Source: Micractinium sp. NFX-FRZ (taxonomy: Eukaryota > Chlorophyta > Trebouxiophyceae > Chlorellales > Chlorellaceae). From it: a stretch of DNA of 64,000 bases. The notes under the pieces are model-generated. The model was given only the letters and a program-made list of their open reading frames with translations. It did no database searches and had not been told where the DNA came from. Positions within the stretch are counted from its first letter, which is position 1. Every line of letters begins with the position of its first letter. The stretch is from positions 271,420 through 335,419 of the forward strand of contig JAPTJF010000010.1 in the NCBI GenBank assembly GCA_029339195.1. The letters run 5' to 3'. Of the stretch, positions 52,048 through 63,453 are shown piece by piece. The position numbers and the translations under genes are program-made.

Positions 52048-53342
52048 GTCCGCAGGGGGTGCGCTTTGCACCCGGCCCTGAAGCACGGGAGAGGTGCAAG
52101 GCGGGAGGGGCAGGAGCCGGCACGGAGGAGCTGCCTTGGAGCCAGCCGCTGCTGCTGCAAGCTGCGGAGCGGCAGCTTGCTGTGGTGCGGAAGAACCGCC
52201 TGGGCTGTGCACAGGTGAGTTCAATCTCGTCCAGTCTACTGTGCCTGTATAGCTTTTTGCGTGTGCTAAAGCGGTGGGAGTGTTGGGGCTCAGGAGGGCG
52301 TGGGGAGAAGGTCACAGATTGGCAGGTTCTCACACCCTAAGTGGGCGGTTCGTGGCGAACACTCGGCTTGCATCCAACTAACAAGCAGCAATGCTGCCCT
52401 GCAGGTCTTGGCCCGGCTGCAGCAGCAAGGCGAGCAACTGGAGGTGCGCAGACGCTGGCTGGCTGGGCACACTATCACAGAGTTGTTTAGGTGTGCCCAG
52501 CTGATCCTTCAGGAACAGCCGGAGTGGTGGGCAGACCCGCGCCCGCGCGGCCTTGCACCGTTGGGTGCCTGCCTGGCACACATGCACCCAAGAAGGCACA
52601 CGTGCGTAAAAAGAGCCACCTGCCAATAGTGAGCGTACATGCAGGCACCTGTCATAGCCTCCAGGGACGCTCAGGTACCGACACGTACTTTGCCCCACCT
52701 GCCCTGCAGGCCGCCTTTCACCTAGCTCAGCGGGTTGCTGGCATGCAGCAAGTGATGAAAATGCTCCCAGCATCCGAGTCCACGGCAGCAGCAGGCTCGT
52801 TCCTGGGAGAGGGCAGCGCCGCTGGCGCGCCCGGTGGGGAAACGCAACAGGCTTGCAGCAGTGGCAGCGGCGGGCGGGCGCCTGCGCGCGCCGCTGCCGC
52901 CCAGCCCGGTTCTCCCTCCACCAACCACGGCAGCGGGCGCAGCGGGGGCGCGAGCGGGGCCCTGTTGCCTTCGGCGGCGGCGGCGCCGGCGGCGCACACC
53001 CAGCCGCTGCCCCACCAGCGCACAAGGGCGGCCTTGGCGGCAGCCTTCCCACACTACAGCGTGTCATCTGCCCGGGCAGCGGCGCTGGCCATTCGAGGTG
53101 CACGTTTGGACAGGAGGGCGGCGAGGGGCAGCAGAAGTGAGCGGCATAGAGAGCCAGACAGCAACGCTGCCGCGCACGCTGTGCACCGCGCTGTGAACGC
53201 TGCGCTGGCCCGCTGGGACAGCGCCCAGCACGCAGCAACCTGCGTACTGCTGCTTGTTGTGCAGGCAGGCAACAGGGAACAGGCACCACCCATATTCTCT
53301 CCCCCGATGCCGTGCCGCCTGCCCCCAGAATACCTAATGTGA
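50192..53342 (+). CDS. Gln-rich protein with GARP/G2-like Myb domain (PHR1/PSR1-like)
   Basis: Probable nuclear DNA-binding regulator. Model: 50192-50508, 50774-50893, 51338-52214, 52405-52490, 52665-52674 and 52710-53342, 2043 nt, 680 aa. The Myb domain is assembled across three exons as KWEGRLEQAYEEAVVLLGGP, then A.PKQLSSLL, then MTYQQVRWHLHKQR. This aligns without gaps to the GARP pattern RW(T)PELH..F..AV..LGGP..A.PK.I, then LT..HVKSHLQKYR; PHR1 and Chlamydomonas PSR1 are the best-known members. The recognition helix is altered (WHLHKQR for SHLQKYR). Long poly-Gln tracts follow (51890-52047), then a helical region LARLQQQGEQLEVRRRW, where MYB-CC proteins have a coiled coil. Intron 1 uses a GC donor, which the domain alignment requires. 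Exon 5 is only 10 nt. The 5' end could include an upstream exon. Confidence 0.65.
51890..52047 (+). repeat. (CAG)n poly-glutamine tracts in coding sequence
   Basis: Four CAG runs are separated by TGGTAC(T/C)CC spacers, giving Q-tracts punctuated by WYPQ/WYSQ. The block has expanded as a larger unit as well as by triplet slippage. Confidence 0.9.
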
Positions 53343-54573
53343 CCCCTTCATAACCACGCTCGTTTTTACATCGCGTACAATTTCTTTCAACATAAGCTTT
53401 CATTACGATTCTCACCCACCTACCTGTTATCCCCTCTTCCGCCTCATCAGTTCTTGTGCCCGTGCCAGTCCCTCCCGCTGGCTCCCCTCTAGCTTCCCCT
53501 CCCCTCTCCGTACCAAAGCCCTGCTCCCCCAACCTCCTGACTGCCTCTCAACCAGCGTGTACCCGTGTACCTTCCCTGCCCACCAGCGACAGCCCTCTAT
53601 TGAAGCCTGCACGAACGGCTGTGCCTGCCCTTACGCACCCCAAGCATTGACACCAATGGTCGGCTGGCCCGCAGGTGCTGCCCAAGCATCGGAGCAGGCC
53701 TGCATGCATGATGTCGCCGGCTGCTCCATCCCCCCAATAATGAATTCCACCGTTCATTGAACTCCACCCTGCGGCCGCAGCAGGGCTTCCATTCCTTGCG
53801 TGCTAATTTGTACCTGCGCTGTTGTTGCCTTGCCTTGTACACGTTTCAGGTTTCGTTTTCTACAACCCCCTGGCCTCCTCCTGTGCATACTGCACCCCCA
53901 TGTGAGACGATGCCATCTTTAATAAGCTACCATTCTCAAGGCACAAGGCAAGCAAACGGAGCTGCGCAGTAGTGCCGGCACACAGCGCTTGATGGGTGCA
54001 AGCAAACATATGGGTGCACCGCCCAGTGCCAGGATTCCTGTGACACTTAGAGTGGCAGTATTGCCCCCTCCTCTCCTGGAACAGCTGCTGCAGCAGAAGC
54101 ACTGCCACCTGGCGTTGCCTCTAGCACCGCCACCTGCCTCCTGGCAGCGGCTGTTGCTGCTGCTGCCCTGCTGGCGCTCACGCCACCCTGCCAAGACCCA
54201 CCCCTCACTGTCGGATGCCCGTCCAGAGCGCACGGGTGACTTTGTTTCACAGGCCAGGCTCTCAAGAGCGGGGTGCACACCCCTGGAAAGGTCAGGAATC
54301 AGTGGAATGAAATGCGTCTGTGGGAGGGTCTGGCACCTGGCTGCTGGGGGACAGCGGCGTGTGCTGCCAGCCGGCACAGCCGCTGCTGTCCCAGGGACCT
54401 GGCCCCTGGGAGTGCGCCTGCTGCTGGCCGGCTGGGTGGCCGCAAGCAGGCAGGCCGGAGAAGCTCCAACGGCTGGGGCGGAGCCGCCTCAGCAAAGACC
54501 GCCCCACTCAGCTTGAGGAAGCGGCTGGCACCGCACAGTGGAGCGGGGGCGGGCTCGGCCAGCTCCCGCCAGC
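53343..54573. other. Convergent intergenic region
   Basis: Lies between the 3' ends of the GARP-like gene (+) and the PsbP-domain gene (-). No coding pattern or RNA gene was recognised. Confidence 0.4.
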
Positions 54574-57359
54574 TCAGAAGAAGCGCCAGGGGTCCTGGTC
54601 GGGCGCCACGTAGCGGTCGCTGGGCGGCAGCAGCCTGCACAGCAAGCAGCAAGGGCAGCAGTGGTGGGGGGTCGGTGATGCATGCGGCCATGCCTGCTCC
54701 CCGTGTGCACGGCGGCAGCCTGTGCAGGTGGCGAGGCCAGGCAGGAACAAACGCCAACTCGTGTCTCCTTGCTTTGTTTTGTGTTTGGTGTTGAGACTGC
54801 CACTCACGTGAAGGAGTCCACCCCCCGCTTGAAGGCCGGCAGCACGTCCTCCCACAGCTCCTGTGGGCAGCTGAGGTTGAGGGTGTAGAGGTAGGGCGTG
54901 CCGTCCAGGCCCGGCCGCGAGGCTGCACAGGGCCGAGCAGGCGGGGCGGGGAGGGAAACAAGGGCGCAGAGGGAGGGAGGGGTTGGGCACAGGGCGAGGA
55001 AAGCATAAGAAGACTTGCGACCGCGCAGGCGCTGGCAGGAGGGTTGGGCCGGTGGGTAAGCAGCCCTTCAGGACCTCAGCAGGAAGGGTGGCAGGTCGGC
55101 AGGCAAACAGGGAGCAGAGCGGCAGCAGGTGGCAGTAGGCGGCAGCAGGAGGCGGTATGGGGGCAGCAGGCGGCAGCAGGGGGGTGCAGCGCTCACCCGT
55201 GACGGCCAGGGAGTGGCGGTACGTCTCCTTGCTCAGCTTGTTCAACGTGGGGGAACCCTGCAGGCCGAGGGCAAGGGTGAACGGCACAGGCGGGGTAAGC
55301 TTGCTGGCTAGTTTGATCAAGGCATGCGTAGTAAGGGAGGCAAGGTGCATTCTTACTGGGCGCAGTTTTAACTGGGACGCAGGGACACATCCTAAAAGAA
55401 GAGTGCCCACGCCCAAGCAGGCCCCATTTGCGATAACTGCACAGTACATCCTTTTAAGAGTTTGTACTGACGCCCCCACGCTGCCCCCAGCCCCACCTGC
55501 GACACGTGCTCGTACACAAAGTAGGTGGTGCCGTCTGGCCGCGCCTCTGCCGCCGCCGCCTCCACGCTGTTCAGGCTCACGCGCTGGCCCGTGGTGATGC
55601 GGGCGGTGGAGCGGTCGATGAGCACCTGCGGCAGGAGGGAGGGGAGGAGGAAGCGAAGCAGCACACCAGCGAATCACTTCAAAACTGCACACTGGCGGGG
55701 TGGAGGGAAGGGGTTGCGGAGCGGGGCGGTCACTGAGGACCCGTGCACGAGCGCCGATGGAGGGAGGGAGGGAGGGAGGGAGGGAGGGAGGACGTGCACC
55801 GCGGCGCCTGGCTCTGCACATCAAGCTGTGCCTCCATTGTCCCGTCATGGCCGCGGCAGCATGTGCGCCCAGTCGCCCGGCAGCAGGTGTGGCTGACCGC
55901 AGCGCCGGCAGCATCCGCACACTCGCTCCCTCGCGCCAACAAACGTGCACCCTCCCCCTCGCCCCAACATGCGCTCCCTCGCTCCCTCGCGCCCGCAAGC
56001 GCCCACCTGCTCCGCCACCTGCCGCGCCGTCCACTGGTCCGGGGTACGGCCCTTCAGGATGCCTGAGGGTGGGCCCACCTGCCAGGAGGGGAGAAGAGAG
56101 AGCGGCGGACGCGATGCGTATCAAGCGCTTGGTGCCGGCATGTGCTCAGGAGGCGGGAGGCAACAGCTGCCGCTGTGCTGTGGCCAATGCATGAGGAGGG
56201 AAAAGTGTGCCTGCCTGGATTCGGCATCTGCTGGCCAGCATGCACCCAGTGCACGCAACGGCCCTGCAGGCCAGCGCGATCGTGCGTGCTGCTGACCTCG
56301 ATGATGCCACGCAGAACGAGGCCAAACCAAGACGGCACAACACTCCCCTTTCCCCCGCCACCCGCCACTGCCCGCGCTACAACGGCAGGCCTCCACTGTC
56401 TCCCCCCGTCGGGTACACGGTCACATCATCCATCAGATCCACCAGCCCGCACACAGCGCTGTGCCCTCACCCTTGCTGCCACCCTCATCCTCGAAGCACC
56501 ACTTCCGGGCGGATTACAACCAAACAAGAGCGCCACCCACTCCCCACCCTCCACGTCCCCCCCCCCCCATCTGCACCGCAATCAGGGAAGGTGATGCCTC
56601 CCTCTCACCGTGACCGACACCGTCACCGCGTCCACCAGATCTGCCAGCTCACACACAATGCGCTGCCGGGCGTCCGCCGTCAGCGGGGCGGCGCTCGAGT
56701 AGCGCTCCGGTTTGCGCGAAACAATCAGCGGCAGCGGGCGGCCCGACGACGTGGCAGCCGGGTACTCGAAGCGGTAGGCAAGCGTGTCGTCTTGGAGCAC
56801 TTTCATGGCGGGCCCGGCGGGTGCGGCGGGCGCCGAGGGCTGCATTGCATGTGTACGGCAGGGCAGGCGGCTGTGGAGTCGAGGGCGAGCGCGCGGAAGA
56901 GAGGGAGGCAGTGCCCGGGGCGCGCACTTCAGAGCCTCTGCACCCGTGGGGCACTGCCCGATAGATGTGGTATCACAGCCACTGTGCCTTGCGCAGCGAG
57001 GGGTGAGTTTACTGGGGAGAAGGGGGAACCGACCGCCCCGAGCCGGCCGTGCGTGACTTGCGGGCAGTCGGCAGCGGCGGCGCCACGCCCACCCACTCGC
57101 CCCGGCTCACCTCGCCCACCAGCGCGCCCTCCTCCGCTACCAGCTCATCGGCCCGAGCAAATCGCAGCTGCTGTGCGGCGCTGGACGCCAGCAGCGCGGC
57201 GCTGAGGCCCAGCACCCCGCGCCTGCTGGCCCCCGACGCTGCCTGCTGCTCTTGCTGCTGGCATCGCACAATGTGCGTTGTTGTGCGTCGCTGTGATGCC
57301 CCAGCAGAGCGAGCGCAGCCGGCTACACTTGCAGTGGGTGTGCACTGGGCGGACTGCAT
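54574..57359 (-). CDS. PsbP-domain protein, thylakoid lumen (PPD family)
   Basis: Lumenal protein related to the PSII oxygen-evolving-complex subunit PsbP. Seven exons: 57111-57359, 56609-56839, 56007-56078, 55497-55625, 55197-55257, 54808-54922 and 54574-54634. They total 918 nt, 305 aa. The N-terminus is bipartite: a plastid transit segment, then the twin-arginine signal SRRGVLGLSAALLASSAA with cleavage near RFARA, indicating Tat-dependent lumen import. The PsbP fold follows: LAYRFEYP, ERYSSAAPLTADARQRIV, then VTVSVTVGPPSG. Later come GTTYFVYEHVSQGSPT, then RHSLAVTASRPG..YLYTLNLSCPQELW and a C-terminus VDSF...PWRFF. All exon phases close. Sequence is too diverged from PsbP itself to be the core OEC subunit; which PPD subgroup it belongs to cannot be decided by eye. 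Confidence 0.88.
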
Positions 57360-58761
57360 GGTGCTGCCCGGTGCAACGAGCTGCCCTGACTTGAGTCGAG
57401 ACACTGAGATATACGGCGAATGGCTTTGGCCAAACAGGATTTTTTGGCTCATCGTGCTATGCCGTGCTGTGCTACCCGTTGACTGCTGGCTGGGCACCCC
57501 TCGGGGCGGGCCCTTTTGTAGTGACTCATGCATGCTCTCACTTTTGCTCGCATGCATGCTCTCACTTTTGCTCACAGGCGGCTGCTGAACTTCAATACTG
57601 CTGTTTGCAAAGTGGATGGCGGGTTGGGGATGGAACAATTCGGCAACTTTCTGTCGCAAAAGTCGCACTTCATCCCCAAACTTCCGACAAAGTTCTGCGC
57701 AAATGTGTCCTGAACACACGATTTGACCTATCCACGCGAGTCGCTTCTGTGGGCGCCGCCAGCGGCCCCAGAAGGCTCCCGAAGGCGCTGGGCAGTGGGG
57801 CAGCATGGCCGCATGGCGGTGTAACAGCCGCCATTCCAGGGCCTCTCAGGCGCTCGCGACCCTCCCCGGGTGTTTTGAGGCGCTCAATAAGCCATTTGAG
57901 GGGCCCGGGGCGGGGCGGGGCGCCTCCAGGAGGCGTCGGCAAGGCAGCAGAGACCGACAGACAAGGCTGGGGCTTTTCGAAAACACTTTCGCCAGGAAAG
58001 TGTTCATCCCCACTTTCGGAACAGTTGCGCCCATTTCCATCATCCCCAACCCGCCAACCACTTTGCAAACAGCAGTATCTACATTGTTGGTTAGCCACCA
58101 CTGGTGGAGGGGCCAGCGGTTGATGAAGGCCCAAGCGGCTGCGCCTCCCCGAATGGACGAGCTGTGGAACGACACCTGCAAGGGTGTGTGTTGGGGCGGG
58201 GCGGGGCGGGGTGCGCGACCTTCTGTGAGGGCATCAGTAAGCTCTTGCCCGGGAGGAATGTTGAGCTGCTCGGCGAAGGTGGCCAAGCATTTGTGTCCCC
58301 GGCTTTTACTTTCTGCCCTCTCCTTATCTTGCGCCTGTTGTTCATTCTTGGCTGTGTGCCGCATCGTCATTGGTGTGGAAGGAAGGAAGGAAGGAAGCGT
58401 CTTCTTTTTCTTCTTCCACAAAGAACCATAAAAGGCCCCAATCCATAAGACCGACGCAAGGGCTGCGGTCTTTGAGTACTGCTGGTACTAAGTGTCACTG
58501 ACGTGAGAGGACTTACAGGGGAGTGACACACTGGAGTGTGGTTAAGCGGGATTTACTAATTGTGTGAGGAGATGGCAAGCAGGAGACAAGAGGGCAGACC
58601 GGAGGAAGGTTGGGGGCAGGAAGGTAAGCTTGGCAAGAGGGTACAACAGCAGGATGGTACAGCTAGGCACCGGCCGTGGGAGTTGCTGCGTGTGAGCACA
58701 GCATGCGTTCTGCTGCACCAGCGGGGGCAGGCAGCGGCAAGCACAGAAGTGCTGGCTGTAC
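57360..58761. other. Intergenic region containing a MITE-like element
   Basis: No gene was seen. It contains a 24-bp tandem duplication (CATGCATGCTCTCACTTTTG unit, 57527 and 57551) and the inverted-repeat element listed separately. There is also a short GGAA-type repeat near 58379. Confidence 0.45.
57598..58075. mobile_element. MITE-like non-autonomous element with ~36-bp terminal inverted repeats
   Basis: Left end CTGCTGTTTGCAAAGTGG at 57598 and the reverse complement at 58075 match over about 36 bases with one mismatch. Weaker complementarity continues inward for about 40 more. Both ends abut a TA dinucleotide (57596-57597, 58076-58077), as expected for a TA target-site duplication of Tc1/mariner-type elements. 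The interior (478 bp) has no transposase. It is a single copy in this window. Confidence 0.6.
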
Positions 58762-61700
58762 CTAATACATGTACTGAGGCTCGTCCACCTCCATATCGTC
58801 CCGCTGGCCGTCGGGCAGCAGCATGGCAGGTGCTGCGTACAGCGGCACCGACCCCACGGGCAGCCGCACCCACTCCCCCTGCCAGGTGGGCAGAAGGCGG
58901 TCGCTGGTGGGGCACCACTCAGCAAACACCTGCGCTGCCACGGCCCGTTTGTGCTCAAAGTCTGCTGCTGAGGAGCGCAGGTGGTAGCCAGGGTTGGGGC
59001 GGGTGCCGGCCACACGCTGCTCCACGGCCTCCACGAACTGCGCATGCGCAAACTCGTGCCGGCCCCAGCAGATGATGCCCAGCGGGTTGTTCACGCAGAC
59101 GCTGGCCCGCCGGCTGCGCTCCGCCTCGATGCCGGCAGCACGCGCTGCATGTAGGGCAGAGCACAACAACCAACTGGGTCAGCTAGAAGGGACTTGCTTT
59201 AAAGTGCCAGGCCGGGCGCAGCTGGGAAGGCCAAGGCACCCGATTGTATGCATGCATGCACTTTCTAAAACACCACCCGACCATGCTGGTTGGGAGCCCG
59301 CTCCACACCCTCCGCCTTGCCCCCCTCCGCCCTCCTCCACCCCCCTCCTCACCCTCCCCACCGCAGCTTGCTTACCCTCGGCAGCGCTGCGGCCCGCCCT
59401 TGCCCCCTCCACCCTCCTCCAACCCCCTCCTCACCCTCCCCACCGCAGCTTGCTTACCCTCGGCAGCGCTGCGGCCCGCCCAGGTGGACTCTTCCTCCGG
59501 CGGCTCGTACAGCGCCTCGTAGAGGGCGGACGGGCTGGCGCCCACCGCATCCGCAAAAGCATCCAGCTGCTCTGCCGCCGCGGAGGTGGAGCACCCCTGC
59601 ATCCCCGCTGCCGACACCAGCAGACTCATGCTAAAGTGGATGCGGTGCCACCGCTGGTACACCGTGTTGCTGCGGATGCCTTGCACAGCTTTGCTGCGCC
59701 ACATCGGGTTGCTGCGGCGCCCGCCGCCGCCCTGCGCGACCTCCCACGGCTCCCACTCGTTGGTGAACCTGTGCAGCAGCTGTAGCGGCGGCAAGCAGGA
59801 GGCGGGGAGGGAGAGGCTGAAGGTGCGAGTGCTTTGGGTGGCGGCCTTGCTGCTGTGGCAGGGCAGAGGAAGCTGTAGAGAAGCTGCATGCACAACACAC
59901 CAGCACGTGCGGAACAGTGGTACAAGCAGCACAAACACCCCGACGCATGCTGGCAGGCTGCAGTGCACACCAGCATGCCACCGGGCAACCGCAGCCCCCA
60001 TCTGAGCCAGCGCGCCTGCCTCCACTGCCACTCACCTCCCCGAAGGTGAGCTGCCCCAGGGGGGACAGGAGGGGCGGGCCCAGGCCCTCTGTGCGCAGGC
60101 GCACGAGCATGGCGTCCAGCACGGCACGCCGCAGCTGCTCTCGGGCCCGCGCTGCACATGGTAACACACAGGTTACACGCAGGAGCAGGGGAGGCCTGTG
60201 TGTCAGTGGGCACAAAGCGCAGGCCTGCAAGGCTCTGCTTGTGTTCCCCCCGGTCCCAGATGCAGGCGTAGCAAGACCAGTGCACAACACAGGCAGACCC
60301 CTTCAGTTCCCTCTCCTCCTCCCTCCTCCCTCCTCCCTCCACTTCCTCTCCCATGTCCTTCCCCACCTTCCCTCTGCCCCACAAACAGCCACCCACCTGT
60401 AGCCTCTCCGCCGCTGCCAAGGAGACCTCCCAGCACGCATGCGCGCACCATAGACGGTGCACCACGCTCATCCAGCACTGGCTGCCCGGCGCGATCCCGC
60501 AGCACCACCGGCACTGTTGCTGCAGTTGTAAGCAGGCGGGCAGGCGACAGGTGGGAGCGGGCAGGTGGGAGCGGGCAGGGGAAACAAGCAAGAACTAAAG
60601 AGCAGCAGCATTGTTCAAGAATAGGGACCACCATGGGGACCATGGGACATCGCAGTCCCAACCCACCAGCCCTGACCTACCCGCCCCTACATACCGGCCT
60701 GGGAGGGGTCGAACAGGTTGGGCACGTAGCCGCCAGTGGGCACAATGTGGATCTTGGGGGTGCACAGCGACAGGTCCAAGCCGGCTGTGAGGCGCAGCAG
60801 CGCATGCACAATCGCCTGTGGGGTACACGAAACAGCAGATGGGAGAGCAGCGCTAGGTCAGCCGGCCAGCCAGCGACCTGCCCACACCCGCCTGCCTTCA
60901 AGATACCTTGCCTGGCGCCTGCTGCCAGCCTGCCAGCGGCCTACCCACACCCGCCTGCCAGCCCGCCAGCCTGCCAGCGGCCTACCCACACCCGCCTGCC
61001 AGCCTGCCAGCCTGCCAGCGGCCTACCAACACCCGCCTGCCCACCCACCCGCCAGCCTGCCAGCCTGCCAGCCCGCCAGCAGCCTCCCCACACCCGCCTG
61101 CCCACCCGCCCGCCCGCCCGCCAGCCAGCCAGCCACACAAGCAAAGCAGCCAGCCACACAAGCAAAGCACGCGTGGCTCACCTCGGCAGATGGCAGGTTG
61201 CGCAGCCGCACCGCCTCCTTGCCGTCCACAGGGTGCAGGTTGTGGATGGCAGACCTGCTGCGGCAGCGGGAGGCCCCCGCCCCAGCCCGGGTGCTGTTGG
61301 CGTGGTAGACGGGCGGAGTGCTGGCGCCACGCAGCAGCTCTGATGGTAACAGCAGCAACACACTGCCGCCGCCGTAGCTTATTGCTGCCTCTGTTGCGCG
61401 CGCAGCCAGGCCGATGCTGAGGGCCAGCGCCGCATGCGCGCCCTCATCCAGCGGCGTGTTGAACACCGCACGCAGCGCCCCTAGCAACGCCATCAGGCCT
61501 CTGAGGCTGTCGCGGTGATAGCCGTGCTGCGGCTGCCGCTTGCCCTCGCTGTTGGTGGCCCGGTTGACAAACCAGTTGCTGAACCCCACACGCCGCCCGC
61601 CGGACTCCGCGCAGACTACCAGGACCTCAGCGGTGCAGAGCCAAGCGGCAACCTGGGCCAGGGGGCTGCCGCTAGCCAGCGCTCTCTGCAGGCGTGCGGG

Positions 61701-62627
61701 CGGGCGGGCGGGCGGGGAAGCGGGCGAGTGAGCGAAGTGCGGGGGCACAAGGTTGGCAGAGGGGAAGGGGGAGGCAGTGGAGAAGAAGTTGGCAGTGCTG
61801 ATGTGCATGTGCCCCCAATCCCAGGGGCCCCGCCCGCAGAACCGCGCCCCACACACCGCCCCACCCGCAGCCCCGCCCCCACCCGCACCGCACCCCACCG
61901 CACCTGCATCCCCGACCAGCCGGCGACCAGCCTGTCCGCATTCTCCTTGAGCTCCCCAGCCTCCATGGCAGAGAGGATGTGGCAGAGGTGCAGCTGGACC
62001 GGGATCAGCGCCAGAGCCGTCTGCACGGCTGTGATGCCCAGCGCCCCTGGCACCACCCCCAGGCGCTCCTCGGCTTGGGCCACGGTGCCATACGGCAGGC
62101 CTGGGGAGGGCCGCTTTGCTGCCTTGCCCACCGCATCCACCTGCTCCGCTGCCGCCTCCCCGGTGTTGGCGGGTTGCTCGGCTGCAGCCTGCTCGCTGCT
62201 GCTGCCGCCGCTGCTCTCGCTGCTGCTGCCGGCAGCCTGCTCGCTGCTGCTGCCGCCGGCGCAGATACCGCCCGGCTGCTCCACACGCACCATCAGCGCG
62301 TGTGGGGATTTGCAGTTGGACAGTGCTTCCAGCAGCCGCACGGCCCAAAGTATCTCTTCCTCTGCAGGGAACAGGGACAGTCGGCGGGATTAGGGTGGGA
62401 TTGGGTTGGCGGGCAGTGGGAGCGGCGGGCGGGGTGTCACCCAGGGCAGGCGGCATGGCGGCAGCAACCGTGGCAGCTCGCCCGCCCCGCTCTTCGGGCA
62501 ACTGAAGGGCGCACCTGGCGGCATGCCTGACGGCATGTTGGGCCAGCTGCGCGCGGAACGCTAGCCCGGTTGGCCAATTGGTGGACAGCGCCGGCGCAGG
62601 GCGCGCCGCGGAGTGGAAGAACCGCAT
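58762..62627 (-). CDS. Large protein of unknown function
   Basis: I do not recognise the family. Conserved-looking exon segments on the minus strand, in order, start with MRFFHSAARPAPALSTNW (ATG 62627, targeting-like). Then come EEILWAVRLLEALSNCKS (about 62362), LGVVPGALGITAVQTALAL (about 62070-61905) and AAWLCTAEVLVVCAESGG through HGYHRDSLRGLMALLGALR (about 61690-61180). These are followed by DLSLCTPKIHIVPTGGYVPNLF (about 60820-60695), TVPVVLRDRAGQPVLDERG (about 60520-60400), RAVLDAMLVRLRTEGLG (about 60150-60035) and LLHRFTNEWEPWEV through WHRIHFSMSLLVSAAG (about 59780-59457). The last exon, 58762 to about 59147, contains WGRHEFAHAQFVEAVEQRV and ends DEPQYMY. The first junction is unresolved. 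The gene reads as globular, not repetitive, with a Ser/Gly/Ala-rich insertion near 62180-62260. Confidence 0.55.
59330..59481 (-). repeat. 80-bp tandem duplication of an exon 3' end and donor
   Basis: 59330-59401 repeats 59410-59481 almost exactly. The duplicated unit includes the end of the exon reading WAGRSAAEG plus its GTAAGC donor. A second full donor therefore lies 80 bases into the intron. Confidence 0.9.
60911..61110. repeat. GC-rich intronic minisatellite
   Basis: The motif CCAGCGGCCTACCCACACCC followed by GCCTGCCAGC recurs three to four times with period about 50-60 bases, in an intron of the unknown gene. Confidence 0.85.
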
Positions 62628-62984
62628 TGTCGCATTTCTGATCGAGGTAGCACCCGATAGGGCAGCCCACAAGGCCGCTTCGGACCGGCTGCGGTGCGGG
62701 CAGGTGCCACGGCAGGTGCGCCAAGGCGCGGCCTTTGCGGCTGCTGTGCCGCGGGTGCAACATGTTTGAGAGTTTTGGGGCTCCGCGCAGGCGTGAGCGA
62801 GCGTGAGCGGGCGCAAGCACTGTGCCCAGCTGGCGACACCTGGGCTGGCAGGGGTCAACGTTGTGATTTTGCGCCCTGAGCGCAGAAAAATACCCACATT
62901 ACGGTTCTAAAGCTTACAGTTTGGCAAAATAAGCCATAAGACCGACGTTATGTCCAACTAAACTAATGGGACGTTTTTCTCCTG

Positions 62985-63064
62985 TATCCCATACGGGGCT
63001 CGAACCCGTGACCTTCGGCTCGCTCATGGATGGCGCATGCCGTGGGCATACTTTCCTCCCGGAG
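62985..63064 (-). pseudogene. tRNA-like 3' half (perfect B-box), probably a tRNA relic or SINE head
   Basis: On the minus strand GTCACGGGTTCGAGCCCCGT at about 62992-63011 is a complete T-arm (5-bp stem, TTCGAGC loop) including the polymerase III B-box GGTTCGAGCCC. It is followed by ATGGGAT, which could be a 3' acceptor strand. A matching 5' acceptor strand or convincing A-box/D-arm was not found, although CGGCT/AGCCG could pair as an anticodon stem around an insertion. I therefore do not call a functional tRNA. Confidence 0.35.
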
Positions 63065-63138
63065 CCGATTAAACGGGCGGCCTGTATCCTCCAAAAAGTG
63101 TCTTCCCGCCGCAGCCACAGTCCGCCTCGCCTCCCCTC

Positions 63139-63453
63139 GTATCGCTTGAACAGGTTAGAGGGCTCAGCCCCAGCACGTTAACGTGCGGACCCCCTGTAAG
63201 ATTCACAGTTCAAAACGCCTCCGCGACCCTTGCCTCCTTACTGCATGCCCCGTCATGCCCTAGCATGCCCGTGTTCTCGGGGGTGGCTCCCAGGCGCCCG
63301 CCGTTCTCCTGCCCCTTTCTGCGCCCGATTGGCCAGCCTGTGCGCTGCTGTGCCTCCTCCACCCACCACTCCCTCCACAGGTATCGCTTGAACAGGTTAG
63401 AGGGCTCAGCCCCAGCACGTTAACGTGCGGACCCCCTGTAAGATTCACAGTTC
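63139..63453. repeat. Direct repeat, ~73-bp block A in two copies
   Basis: Copies at about 63139-63211 and 63380-63452 run from TATCGCTTGAACAGGTTAGA to GTAAGATTCACAGTTCA. They are essentially identical and include the perfect 14-bp palindrome GCACGTTAACGTGC (63173-63186 and 63414-63427). Confidence 0.9.

Noticed and set aside
51453..52333. Antisense Leu/Cys-rich frames opposite the poly-Gln region
   Set aside because: They are the reverse complement of CAG repeats, with no independent coding signal.
52378..53532. 384-codon minus-strand frame opposite the end of the GARP-like gene
   Set aside because: Composition-driven. The plus-strand frame continues a spliced model with consistent phase.
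54574..56124. 516-codon minus-strand frame across the PsbP-domain gene
   Set aside because: It contains the last exon but otherwise crosses introns. The spliced model gives the conserved protein.
61023..62897. 624-codon continuous minus-strand frame
   Set aside because: It reads through clear introns and the minisatellite. Only parts of it coincide with exons of the unknown gene.
62985..63064. Functional tRNA gene
   Set aside because: The T-arm and B-box are perfect, but no pairing 5' acceptor strand or A-box was found. Listed as a relic instead.
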